The notes below the pieces were generated by a model. The model worked only from the letters and a program-made list of their open reading frames with translations. It did no database searches and was not told the origin of the DNA. Of a DNA stretch of 64,000 nt, positions 25,015-32,992 are shown one piece after another. The position numbers were made by a program, and so were the translations under genes. Each line of letters begins with the position of its first letter. The first letter of the stretch is position 1. Origin of the DNA: Bacteroidia bacterium (GTDB lineage: Bacteria; Bacteroidota; Bacteroidia; UKL13-3); assembly GCA_021740845.1 (NCBI GenBank), contig JAIOYZ010000010.1, positions 1 through 64,000 of the forward strand, read 5' to 3'.

Positions 25015-25284
25015 TTAAACTTTTGCCTTATCGGCAATTGAACCAGAGGATGCCATTAAGCCTTTTGCCTTTTCTTTAACTGCATCCATTTCAGTTTTCA
25101 CTTCATCTAAAAAGTCGTTGAATTTATCTTTCATAGCATCGGTTAAATCCTCTCCTTTTGCAGAAATTTTACGACGTGTTTCACTGCCTTTATCAGGTGC
25201 AAATAGCACACCTAATGCACCGCCAATTGCAGCACCTAGTAATAATGCTCCAAGCATTTTACCTGTATTGTTTGAGTTTTCCAT
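25015..25284 (-). CDS. YtxH-domain protein
   Basis: This 89-residue protein has the YtxH/gas-vesicle-like N-terminal glycine-zipper segment [20 protein letters not shown], followed by [18 protein letters not shown] and a long amphipathic helix rich in Asp and Lys. YtxH proteins are small envelope-associated stress proteins. It lies between a 51-residue membrane protein and the holin-like gene on the same strand. Confidence 0.85.
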   Translation of the reverse strand: MENSNNTGKMLGALLLGAAIGGALGVLFAPDKGSETRRKISAKGEDLTDAMKDKFNDFLDEVKTEMDAVKEKAKGLMASSGSIADKAKV

Positions 25285-25292
25285 TTTATTAT

Positions 25293-25448
25293 TTATAGCG
25301 CCTTATCGCCTTTTATTATTCTTAAAATTACAGATATTAAAGCAATCACAATTAGCAAGTGTATTAAACCCCCAAAGTGAAATCCAAAGTAACCAACCAG
25401 CCAAAGTATGATTGCAATTATGGCGATGGTATAGAGTAGGTTCGACAT
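25293..25448 (-). CDS. Lmo0937-like small membrane protein
   Basis: A 51-residue frame starts with ATG at 25448 and reads [40 protein letters not shown] and [11 protein letters not shown]. Two membrane helices flank the short [12 protein letters not shown] turn, the hallmark of the Lmo0937 family of stress-linked membrane proteins. It is 8 bp upstream of the YtxH start and 4 bp downstream of the OMP stop, so it clearly belongs to the operon. Function is unknown. Confidence 0.8.
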   Translation of the reverse strand: MSNLLYTIAIIAIILWLVGYFGFHFGGLIHLLIVIALISVILRIIKGDKAL

Positions 25449-25452
25449 CTTA

Positions 25453-26022
25453 TTATTTCACTCCATGGAATGCCAAACCGAGAGTTGAAACTCCGTTTGA
25501 TAAATCTAAAAATGCACCAATTTTAGAGTTGAAATGATACTCGGCACCAATATGTAAATTAAGATACATAGGATTAGCACCTTTATAAACATGTTTATCA
25601 CCAGTATAATCACCATCCCAATGGGTATTTACAAAGGAGAAACCCAGCGAGGCACCCAGGTAGAAATCCCAAGGAGAAGTAGCTTTTAATAGCTGATCAA
25701 AATAATAGGTTCCTTTTAAACCAATTGGAATAACAGTTTCGCGGTAGTTATAATATTTATAGCCATTGTTATTATTGCCATAATAATATTGATTAGTATA
25801 AGAATAGTAGGAAACAAATGGAGCCAAAGTAAAGCTTTTTGTCACATCAAATTCGTAATTTAGAGTTAATACAGGCATATTGTGGCCTACATAATTGTAA
25901 TAGCCAGAATAGCCACCAACACCTACGCCTAAATTTAAAGTTTTACCAAATTTTTCCTGTGAATTTGCATCTAAACAAACTAGGCTTATGAGGCAAAGAG
26001 TTAATAGGATTTTAGTTTTCAT
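25453..26022 (-). CDS. Outer-membrane beta-barrel protein
   Basis: The 189-residue protein has a signal peptide (MKTKILLTLCLISLVCLDAN, then SQ) and alternating hydrophobic and aromatic strands, rich in Tyr and Gly (YSGYYNYVGHNMPVLTLNYE, TNQYYYGNNNNGYKYYNY). The last strands (FNSKIGAFLDLSNGVSTLG) are typical of an eight-stranded OMP. It is co-directional with and 9 bp from the coiled-coil lipoprotein gene. It is probably part of the envelope stress response. Confidence 0.8.
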   Translation of the reverse strand: MKTKILLTLCLISLVCLDANSQEKFGKTLNLGVGVGGYSGYYNYVGHNMPVLTLNYEFDVTKSFTLAPFVSYYSYTNQYYYGNNNNGYKYYNYRETVIPIGLKGTYYFDQLLKATSPWDFYLGASLGFSFVNTHWDGDYTGDKHVYKGANPMYLNLHIGAEYHFNSKIGAFLDLSNGVSTLGLAFHGVK

Positions 26023-26031
26023 AATATTAAT

Positions 26032-26472
26032 TTATCGGGTATTTTTAATTGTTAAATCATTAATTGCATTTCCAAGTTCATCCATATCGTGGTTAAATTC
26101 AGTTTTAAAATCTTGCCATTTATCTCTACCTTCATTTCTGTACTCTTCCATTTTTTTACGCATGTTGATGTTCTTTTGTTCCAACTCATCCACAATTTTC
26201 TGATCGGAAGATTTCCATTCCTTTTTTGCGTCTTTCATACTTTGTTTGTATGCTTGTATTAGTTCTTCATTCTTTGCGATACGGCTTTCCGATACCATTT
26301 TAAAATTCTCATAATCAGCAACAGAATCTTTCTGAGCCTGGCTTAACTCTTCCCTTGCATCACTTAATTTGTCTTTGGCATTTTCTACTTTTTGAGCTGG
26401 TGAATTGCAGGCCATTATTGTAGTTGCCGTAATTATAGATAGGGCAATTACCCATGAATAGTTGTTTTTCAT
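26032..26472 (-). CDS. Coiled-coil lipoprotein
   Basis: The 146-residue protein starts MKNNYSWVIALSIITATTIM and the lipobox Cys 22 (MACNS). From residue 27 almost to the end it is heptad-rich and charged (ENAKDKLSDAREELSQAQKD, then IVDELEQKNINMRKKMEEYR). It is likely anchored in a membrane and could bridge envelope layers. It sits between the CsbD-like gene and the OMP gene. Confidence 0.8.
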   Translation of the reverse strand: MKNNYSWVIALSIITATTIMACNSPAQKVENAKDKLSDAREELSQAQKDSVADYENFKMVSESRIAKNEELIQAYKQSMKDAKKEWKSSDQKIVDELEQKNINMRKKMEEYRNEGRDKWQDFKTEFNHDMDELGNAINDLTIKNTR

Positions 26473-26495
26473 TTTGATTTTTAGAGTTTATTTAA

Positions 26496-26684
26496 TTATA
26501 ATTTTGAAATTAGCTGATGAATTTCAGCTTTGGTTTTTCCTAATTTTTTTTGAAGTCGTCCTAACATTTCGTCTTGCTTACCCTCCAACAAAAGCAAATC
26601 GTCATCTGTTAAATTGGCAAATTTTTGTTTCATTTTACCTTTGGTTTCATTCCAATTTCCTTTTAATTCAGTTAAGTTATCCAT
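26496..26684 (-). CDS. CsbD-family stress protein
   Basis: The 62-residue protein [20 protein letters not shown], then [20 protein letters not shown] and [20 protein letters not shown], matches CsbD in length and in the K-x-G-x-x-K and [11 protein letters not shown] features. CsbD proteins accumulate under general stress in many bacteria. It is the first gene of the seven-to-eight-gene operon that runs left to the AI-2E transporter. The ATG at 26684 is preferred to an upstream in-frame start. Confidence 0.9.
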   Translation of the reverse strand: MDNLTELKGNWNETKGKMKQKFANLTDDDLLLLEGKQDEMLGRLQKKLGKTKAEIHQLISKL

Positions 26685-26923
26685 GATTTTATATTTAGAG
26701 AGTGAATTACTTTTCACTATTCAAAGGTGTTCTAATTAAGGCTAATAATGCTTACACAATTTGGCGCAATTCTTACATGATTCACACATTTACAGGAAAA
26801 CAGAATACATAAAAATGCCACAAAAACTAAACTAAAAACCAGTAAATAAATCAATATTCAAGGTGCTTATACCTTAGCCTTTGTGGCAAAATCAAATTTC
26901 AATTAGGTTCGGTTTGAACCAAA

Positions 26924-27082
26924 TTAATATTGTGGAATAATATCTATGATTACAGTACGGTTGTAAAATCTTTCTTCTGGGAAAGTATTATTGAAAGGGG
27001 AAGCTTGAGTATCTTCTCCAAAACTTATTACTTCAAACTTAACATCTTTTCTACCAGCCTTTGTCAATGCATTTTCTAGTAT
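26924..27082 (-). pseudogene. Remnant of an OmpA-domain C-terminus
   Basis: The minus-strand frame between two stops reads ILENALTKAGRKDVKFEVIS, then FGEDTQASPFNNTFPEERFY and NRTVIIDIIPQY. PEERFYNRTVIIDI is the ending typical of OmpA-like peptidoglycan-binding proteins of Bacteroidota. No start codon or upstream part is present, so this is a gene fragment of about 52 codons. A GGTTTGAACC word (26911) adjoins the fragment's end. Confidence 0.6.
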
Positions 27083-27100
27083 TTAATTTACAACTACGGA

Positions 27101-27442
27101 CTAATCTTCATAGCCACTTTTGATAATAGTAGAAAGCATTTTAAATCGCTCATTGGCCTTAATTGAATTATGGCTATGTGCAGGAATAATAATAGATTGA
27201 CCTGTATCTAAAAAGTAGAATTCGCCTTCAATTTCAATTTCTGCCTTACCATCAATTACCTGAATAAAGGTATCAAAGGCAGAAATTTTCTCCAATAATC
27301 CCTCACCAGAATCAAAAGAAACTGCGCTTATATTACCCGTTGGTTTTCTAATGATGGTTTTAATAACAACAGAATTAGGTACGTATTCAATTATTTCAAC
27401 CACAATAAAGGTTTTGCCCTTTTCAAAATCTAATTTTTCCAT
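27101..27442 (-). CDS. Cupin-domain protein
   Basis: This 113-residue protein has a single cupin fold. The first motif region is weak, but the second half has DTFIQVIDGKAEIEIEGEFY, then GQSIIIPAHSHNSIKA, where the HSH and preceding Asp/Glu residues can bind a metal. Single-domain cupins of this size are often small-molecule sensors or isomerases. It is transcribed toward the OmpA remnant and has no close partner. Confidence 0.8.
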   Translation of the reverse strand: MEKLDFEKGKTFIVVEIIEYVPNSVVIKTIIRKPTGNISAVSFDSGEGLLEKISAFDTFIQVIDGKAEIEIEGEFYFLDTGQSIIIPAHSHNSIKANERFKMLSTIIKSGYED

Positions 27443-27703
27443 TTTTTAAAGGTTTCTTTTAAGAAAAAAGGATGGTAGGTTTTTAAAAATAGAAAGCTGC
27501 AAATGCAATAAATTCAAAATTCTTAGTTAAAAAAATGGTCTTATTTTTAAAACTAAAAAAAATAAAAGTTTAATGTTTTTCTACCATGTAGGATTATAAT
27601 GAACAATTTCCTAGCTTTTGATAATTAGGAATTATTCACAGCACAAAGGACGTTAATTGTCAAGGTTCAATCCTTACACAACGCATTAATATTATTACAG
27701 AAA
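27443..27703. other. Spacer between cupin and AraC genes
   Basis: AT-rich sequence without an open frame. No hairpin or repeat stands out. Confidence 0.4.
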
Positions 27704-28264
27704 TCACACATTTTCTAGATTTCCCAATCTTTTGTGTTTAAGCTGCTTAAAAAAGGATGGCGATAGGCCTGTAACCTTCTTAAATTGGTTACTCAAATGA
27801 GCCACACTACTATAGTTTAATAAGTAAGAAATCTCTGTTAAGTTCAATTCATCGTATAGCAATAATTCCTTAACCCGTTCTATCTTATTTATAATAATGT
27901 ATTGTTGAATAGTAATTCCTCTAACCTCTGAAAAAATATTAGATAAATAAGTGTAATCATAACCTAATTTCTCACCTATATAATCAGAGTAATTAACCTT
28001 AGGAACTTCATCCGAATAATGAATCATTTCGGTGATTACGTTCTTTATTTTTTCAATTAAAATTGCTTTTTTATTGTCTAATAATTCTAACCCCGATTTA
28101 TGTAAATTTTCTTTTAGGAGGTCGTGTTGAAGGGGGGTAATATTTTCTAAAACATCAACCATACCTAAATCCAAAACGGTATATTTTATCCCTAGCTTTG
28201 AAAGTTCGTCTTTCACAACCATTTTGCAACGGAGTGAAACCATGAATTTGATATAAAGTTTCAT
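27704..28264 (-). CDS. AraC-family transcriptional regulator
   Basis: The ATG at 28264 gives 186 residues. The N-terminal 75 residues (MKLYIKFMVSLRCKMVVKDE, then a LENITPLQHDLLKENL helix) form a small ferredoxin-like domain often fused to AraC domains in Bacteroidota. The rest is a standard AraC double helix-turn-helix: GYDYTYLSNIFSEVRGITIQ, then LNLTEISYLLNYSSVAHLSN and FKKVTGLSPSFFKQ. The signal it senses is unknown. It is divergent from trhO, separated by 333 bp. Confidence 0.85.
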   Translation of the reverse strand: MKLYIKFMVSLRCKMVVKDELSKLGIKYTVLDLGMVDVLENITPLQHDLLKENLHKSGLELLDNKKAILIEKIKNVITEMIHYSDEVPKVNYSDYIGEKLGYDYTYLSNIFSEVRGITIQQYIIINKIERVKELLLYDELNLTEISYLLNYSSVAHLSNQFKKVTGLSPSFFKQLKHKRLGNLENV

Positions 28265-28506
28265 AAAAAAAATTAGTGTCGAACCTAACTCAGTAGAAAA
28301 CTTTTTAGGCCTAAAGTTTTTCAAAAAAGAATAATGGAGATAGGAACTAATGAACTCGACACACAATTGTAGTCAATTATTTGGTTAATAAATAGGATAT
28401 TTAGTTGTTCTAAACATTTATTTACAATTAATGCCAGAAATGACTTTAATAAGTAGGCAAAACCACTAACAATTTAATTTATCTCAATACATAGTAAATC
28501 AGTTAG

Positions 28507-28539
28507 CGGTTTGAACCAATTATTTTTTGGTTCAAACCG
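28507..28539. repeat. Perfect inverted pair of the GGTTTGAACC word
   Basis: CGGTTTGAACCAA (28507-28519) and its exact reverse complement (28527-28539) flank a 7-nt loop. This 13-bp stem is the only place where two copies of the window-wide word face each other. It lies 41 bp upstream of the trhO -7 box and could act as a terminator for anything read from the left. Confidence 0.85.
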
Positions 28540-28580
28540 AAATGACTTAATAAATTTTAGTATGAAAAAGAGAATATACT

Positions 28581-28588
28581 TAACTTTG
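28581..28588 (+). promoter_or_regulatory. -7 box TAACTTTG of trhO
   Basis: A perfect TAnnTTTG element ends 9 bp before the trhO ATG. The mRNA leader would be only a few nucleotides. Confidence 0.55.
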
Positions 28589-28597
28589 TAGGCTGTT

Positions 28598-29518
28598 ATG
28601 ACAAACAAAGGAACATACTGGGTACTAGCTTTTTACTACTATACACCCATTTTTGATGCGGAAGATTTTGTGGTGCAACACTTAAGTTATTGCAAACAAA
28701 TAGGATTACGAGGCAGAATTTATATTGCTAGGGAAGGAATAAATGGAACCATAAGTGGCACTCCGCAACAATGTAATATTTATATGGACGATTTAAAATC
28801 GGATCCAAGGTTTGAAGGAATAAGTTTTAAAATTGATGAATTCGACCATCAGGCATTTAACCGTTTGCATGTTCGATTAAAAAATGAAATTGTTCATTCT
28901 GGGTTGAAAAATGTAAATCCAATTAGAAGAACGGGCAAACATTTACATGGTGAAGAGTTTCAAAAACTGAAAGACAGAGAGGATGTTGTGGTAATTGATG
29001 TGCGTTCTAATTACGAAACTCGATTAGGTAAATTTAAGAATGCCATAACCTTAGATTTGGAAACATTTAGGGAATTTCCGGGAAAATTGCCCGAATTGGA
29101 GCAATACAGAGACAAGAAAGTAATAACCTATTGTACAGGTGGAATTAAATGTGAAAAAGCATCTGCTTACCTTTTAGAGCAAGGTTTTAAAGATGTTTAC
29201 CAATTATATGACGGTATAATTGGTTATGCTAAGGAAACTGGCGGAAAAGACTTTGATGGTGTTTTGTATGTATTTGATGGCAGGGTTACGGTTCCAATTA
29301 ATGAAGTAAACCCAACTGTAATTTCTCTTTGCAAAAAGTGCGAAACTCCTGTGGCCAGAAATTTAAATTGCGCCAATGTAGATTGCAATGAGCAATTTGT
29401 AATGTGTGAATCGTGTTCGGTGGAAATGGAAGGTTGTTGTTCTGATGATTGCATGAAGGCTCCCGGAAAACGCGAGTATAATGGGACAGGGTTTTATACC
29501 AGGCCTCCTGTTAATTAG
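28598..29518 (+). CDS. trhO: tRNA uridine 5-hydroxylase TrhO (rhodanese family)
   Basis: The 306-residue protein matches TrhO/YceA in length and order. The N-terminal acylphosphatase-like domain contains REGINGTISG, the rhodanese domain starts near VVVIDVRSNYETRLGKFKNA, and the loop TYCTGGIKCEKA carries the catalytic Cys179. A Cys-rich zinc-binding tail has CKKCETP, CANVDC and CESCSVEM. TrhO hydroxylates U34 of several tRNAs using oxygen, as shown for E. coli and B. subtilis members. It has its own promoter and shares a terminator with the convergent efp. Confidence 0.92.
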   Translation: MTNKGTYWVLAFYYYTPIFDAEDFVVQHLSYCKQIGLRGRIYIAREGINGTISGTPQQCNIYMDDLKSDPRFEGISFKIDEFDHQAFNRLHVRLKNEIVHSGLKNVNPIRRTGKHLHGEEFQKLKDREDVVVIDVRSNYETRLGKFKNAITLDLETFREFPGKLPELEQYRDKKVITYCTGGIKCEKASAYLLEQGFKDVYQLYDGIIGYAKETGGKDFDGVLYVFDGRVTVPINEVNPTVISLCKKCETPVARNLNCANVDCNEQFVMCESCSVEMEGCCSDDCMKAPGKREYNGTGFYTRPPVN

Positions 29519-29551
29519 ATTGGGAAGAAATTCTTTGAAAATTTTATAAAT

Positions 29552-29580
29552 AAAAAAGCCCGAGGTTATCGGGCTTTTTT
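29552..29580. terminator. Bidirectional terminator between trhO and efp
   Basis: AAAAAAGCCCGA pairs with TCGGGCTTTTTT over a 5-nt loop. It serves both convergent genes. Confidence 0.92.
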
Positions 29581-29597
29581 TATGGGCATTGATTTGC

Positions 29598-30161
29598 TTA
29601 TGCTTTTACACGTTCTACGTAATCGCCGGTGCGGGTATCTACTTTTACTTTGTCTCCTGGGTTCACAAATAATGGAACCATTACTTCTGCCCCATTGTCT
29701 AATCTTGCAGGTTTAAGGGTGTTTGTGGCGGTATCTCCTTTAACACCTGGTTCTGCGTAATCTATAGTTAAGACTACAAACGTTGGCATCTCAGCAGTTA
29801 AACATAAATCTCCTTCAAAAGAAACTTTAAGAACCATTTCTTCTTTCAAGAATTTAACAGAATCGCCAAGTAAAGCTTCCTCAATGTAAATTTGATCGAA
29901 AGATTCTGGATCCATTAATACTAAGCTGTTGCCATCTTTGTAAAGGAATTGCATTTCTTTAAATTCTACACGAATCATTTCTACTGATTCTCCAGCACGG
30001 AAACGGTGTTCCATTTGCTTTCCAGATTTTACATTGCGCAATACCACTTGGTAAAATGCTCTTAAGTTTCCAGGGGTACGGTGTTGGTATTCCATAACCT
30101 GACAAAGTTCGCCGTTGTGTTTAATGAAACAGCCTTTGAATAAATCTCCTGTATTTGCCAT
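29598..30161 (-). CDS. efp: Elongation factor P
   Basis: The 187-residue protein has the three EF-P beta-barrel domains: MANTGDLFKGCFIKHNGELC at the start, MQFLYKDGNSLVLMDPESFD in domain II and VPLFVNPGDKVKVDTRTGDY in domain III. EF-P relieves ribosome stalling at polyproline stretches. The domain I loop reads HRTPGNLRAFYQ, so the tip residue that is Lys34 in E. coli (PGKGQ) appears to be Asn32 here. No lysine for EpmA-type lysylation and no arginine for EarP rhamnosylation is at that spot. The protein may act unmodified or carry another modification. Confidence 0.93.
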   Translation of the reverse strand: MANTGDLFKGCFIKHNGELCQVMEYQHRTPGNLRAFYQVVLRNVKSGKQMEHRFRAGESVEMIRVEFKEMQFLYKDGNSLVLMDPESFDQIYIEEALLGDSVKFLKEEMVLKVSFEGDLCLTAEMPTFVVLTIDYAEPGVKGDTATNTLKPARLDNGAEVMVPLFVNPGDKVKVDTRTGDYVERVKA

Positions 30162-30250
30162 ACTAATAATAAATTGTGCTTAATAAAGGCTGCGAAAATA
30201 GGGATTTACCCTGCTTTTGAAAACAAAAAGTTTTTTCGCATCTTAGCAAA

Positions 30251-32821
30251 ATGCGTGTTCACCTCCTATTTACATATTTCTTAACTCTTTTAACATCTTC
30301 AATTTGGGGCCAAGGAATTAAGGGAGTTTTAAAAAACAGTAAGGGTGAAGAGCTTCCTTATGTTACCATTTATTCCTCAAGTGCCAAGCTGGGCACCAAT
30401 TCTAATGTTAACGGAACTTACCAATTGAAACTACCTCTTGGCAAACAGGTAGTGCAATTTCAGAGTATAGATTACAAAACTTTGGTTCAAACCGTAGAAA
30501 TTGTAAATGGCGATTTTTTGGAATTAAATTTGGTTTTAGAGGAACAAAATTACGAATTGCGAGAGGTAAATGTGAATACGGGAAAGGAAAATCCTGCCAA
30601 TTATATTATGCGCAAAGCCATTGCCGCAGCTCCATATTACCGCAGGCAAGTACTTAATTATTCTGCAAAAGTATATGTTAAAGGAACCGGAAAAATTGAT
30701 TCTTCACCTAGGTTATTAAAAGGTATTATAAAAGACCAAGGGATAGAAATTGGCCGGTCTTATGTGGTGGAAAGTATAAATGAGTTGTTTTTTCAGCAAC
30801 CTAGAACATACAGGGAAAAAGTTATTTCTGTTAAATCAAGTATGCCTTTTGATGATGCACCACAACCTATGACCATGGCTAGAGGAAGTTGGTATGAGGA
30901 AGGAAATGGGGAGGTAGTTTCGCCCTTATCGCGACAAGCATTTGGGGTTTATAATTTTATTTTAGAGGGTAGCTTTTACGAAAATGGCAAAGAAATAAAT
31001 AAAATTAAGGTTGAACCAAAACGAAAGGGCGATGATTTGTTTAATGGCTATGTTTATATAATTGAAAAGCTTTGGTGTTTGCATAGTTGTATTTTGACAC
31101 AAGAAAATTTTGGTTTTACTACAACAATTAAAACAAGTTTTAAACCATTGGTTGATCAGCCCTTTGTTTGGATGCCCGTTACTTATGATATTACAGCTAT
31201 TGGCAATTATTTAGGCGTAAAGGGCAGCTTTCGTTACCTAGCATCAGTAAGTGATTATAAAATTAAATTAAACCCAAATGTGAGTCATGATTGGGTTCAA
31301 AAACTGGAATCCCCTCCTATTTCTGCAACGGCGCCTTTGGTTCAAACCGAACCTGCCAAAACAAAACCCAAAAGCAAAGACCAACAATTGGTGGAAGAAT
31401 TGTTGAACAAAGAAGTGCTTACCAAAAGGGAAATGTTGAAGTTGGCTTCTAAAATGAAAAAAGAAGCTGAAAGCGAAACGCAAACTTTATTGGCAATAAA
31501 TGACAGCAGCGAACTGATTGTAGATTCACTAGCCTATACCCGCGATTCTTCTTTTTGGGAAATTAACCGACCTGTACCTTTATTGAAAGAGGAACAAATT
31601 AGTTTTGGAATAAAAGATACCACACAAAAAAGCAAAAGCGATAGCACAAAAAAAGCCAAATACAAGGTAGATTGGTTTGAAGTATTGCTTAGCGGTGATA
31701 GCTTACCCAGCAAAAGCAAAAACTATTATTTTTCGTTTAAAGGTCCGCTTTACGGTTTGAACCTAAATACAGTTGAAGGTGTTGCTGTGGAAGGCAGGTT
31801 TAGTTTTGGAAATACCAAACTAAATGCATGGCGCTATACACAAACCTTGAGAATGCCTTTGGAAAGAATGGCATTTCAGAGTGTTGCAACCTTAAGCTAT
31901 AAATTTAGTGCAAACCATATGGGTTATTTTCAAATTAAAGGTGGAAGTACCATTTTGGATTTTAATGCAAAAGGAATTACGCCATGGGTAGATGCATTTC
32001 AATTATTAGTTTTTAGAACAAATTATTCTAAATTTTATCAACAAGAATTTGCTTCTATGTTTTGGCAACGCGAACTTAAAACTGGATTAATTGGTAGCGT
32101 AAGTCTTTTTGGTTCGAACCGATTTGCTTTAGAAAACATTGACAGATACCAGAACAAGGAAGGGGAAAATGGTATCACTAAAAACATAGCTATTGGAAAT
32201 GATTATATACAGCGCAATCAGAGTTATCAATATGGTTTGGGATTGAGTTATAAACCGCATCAGTTATACAAAATGTGCATGAATAGAAAGATTTATTTGG
32301 CGAACCAATGGCCCAAGTTTACGCTAAATTATTTAGAAGGTTGGGATACAAAAAAACAATTTTCGCGCATTGATTTTGGCATGACACAAAACGTTCAAGT
32401 ACGCCATTGGCTTTGGGTAAATTATGATATTAATGCAGGATTCTTTCCCTATAATCAACGCTTATTTTTCCCAGATTATAAGCACTTTGCTGGCAATCAA
32501 TCTTTTGTTTACCAAGGAGAAAGTTGGAGAAGATTTCAGCAATTACCTTATTATGATTTTAGCACTCGAAACAGTTACCAAAGTTTGTTTTTGCAGCTAG
32601 ATTTCAAGCGACTCATTTTACGACAATTACCGTATTTGAATTTGATTTCATTTAAAGAACAAATCTATTTTAATGCCTTGCACACAGCGGATCATCCTTT
32701 GTATTATGAGATGGGATATAGGATAGATCCTATTCTTGGATATTTTAGTTTAGGAGTTAATTTCCATTTTATTGAAAATCAATTTAAGGGCGCGGGATTT
32801 GTGATGGGGATTAGGTTTTAG
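30251..32821 (+). CDS. DUF5686 outer-membrane protein with carboxypeptidase-regulatory-like domain
   Basis: The 856-residue protein has a signal peptide (MRVHLLFTYFLTLLTSSIWG, then QG). Residues 20-110 form a CarboxypepD_reg-like beta-sandwich (GIKGVLKNSKGEELPYVTIY). The long DUF5686 part ends in amphipathic strands and an aromatic terminal (GYFSLGVNFHFIENQ...GIRF), indicating an outer-membrane barrel. A charged linker rich in Lys and Glu lies near residues 360-420. The role is unclear; related proteins resemble TonB-dependent receptor partners. Three exact GGTTYRAACC words and one GGTTCGAACC fall in the gene. Confidence 0.88.
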   Translation: MRVHLLFTYFLTLLTSSIWGQGIKGVLKNSKGEELPYVTIYSSSAKLGTNSNVNGTYQLKLPLGKQVVQFQSIDYKTLVQTVEIVNGDFLELNLVLEEQNYELREVNVNTGKENPANYIMRKAIAAAPYYRRQVLNYSAKVYVKGTGKIDSSPRLLKGIIKDQGIEIGRSYVVESINELFFQQPRTYREKVISVKSSMPFDDAPQPMTMARGSWYEEGNGEVVSPLSRQAFGVYNFILEGSFYENGKEINKIKVEPKRKGDDLFNGYVYIIEKLWCLHSCILTQENFGFTTTIKTSFKPLVDQPFVWMPVTYDITAIGNYLGVKGSFRYLASVSDYKIKLNPNVSHDWVQKLESPPISATAPLVQTEPAKTKPKSKDQQLVEELLNKEVLTKREMLKLASKMKKEAESETQTLLAINDSSELIVDSLAYTRDSSFWEINRPVPLLKEEQISFGIKDTTQKSKSDSTKKAKYKVDWFEVLLSGDSLPSKSKNYYFSFKGPLYGLNLNTVEGVAVEGRFSFGNTKLNAWRYTQTLRMPLERMAFQSVATLSYKFSANHMGYFQIKGGSTILDFNAKGITPWVDAFQLLVFRTNYSKFYQQEFASMFWQRELKTGLIGSVSLFGSNRFALENIDRYQNKEGENGITKNIAIGNDYIQRNQSYQYGLGLSYKPHQLYKMCMNRKIYLANQWPKFTLNYLEGWDTKKQFSRIDFGMTQNVQVRHWLWVNYDINAGFFPYNQRLFFPDYKHFAGNQSFVYQGESWRRFQQLPYYDFSTRNSYQSLFLQLDFKRLILRQLPYLNLISFKEQIYFNALHTADHPLYYEMGYRIDPILGYFSLGVNFHFIENQFKGAGFVMGIRF

Positions 32822-32992
32822 GTGAGGGGCAGCTCTACTTGAGTGGGGACAGCTCTCCTGGGGTGGGGACAGATCTCCTGGGGTGGGGACAGCTCTAGAG
32901 CTGTCCTTACGGGGAATATTGGGGAGCTTGGTGTGTTGGGTGGTGAGGATAGCTTTAGTGGAATGAGGCCAGCACTTAGGAAAGCGAAATTT
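32822..32992. repeat. GGGGACAGCTCT tandem repeats with a 20-bp perfect palindrome
   Basis: Four units of about 20 bp (core GGGGACAGCTCTCCTGG) are arranged in tandem from about 32825 to 32906. The last unit closes into the palindrome GGACAGCTCTAGAGCTGTCC (32887-32906). It lies between convergent genes and may terminate both. A plus-strand open frame over it is an artefact of the repeat. Confidence 0.75.
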
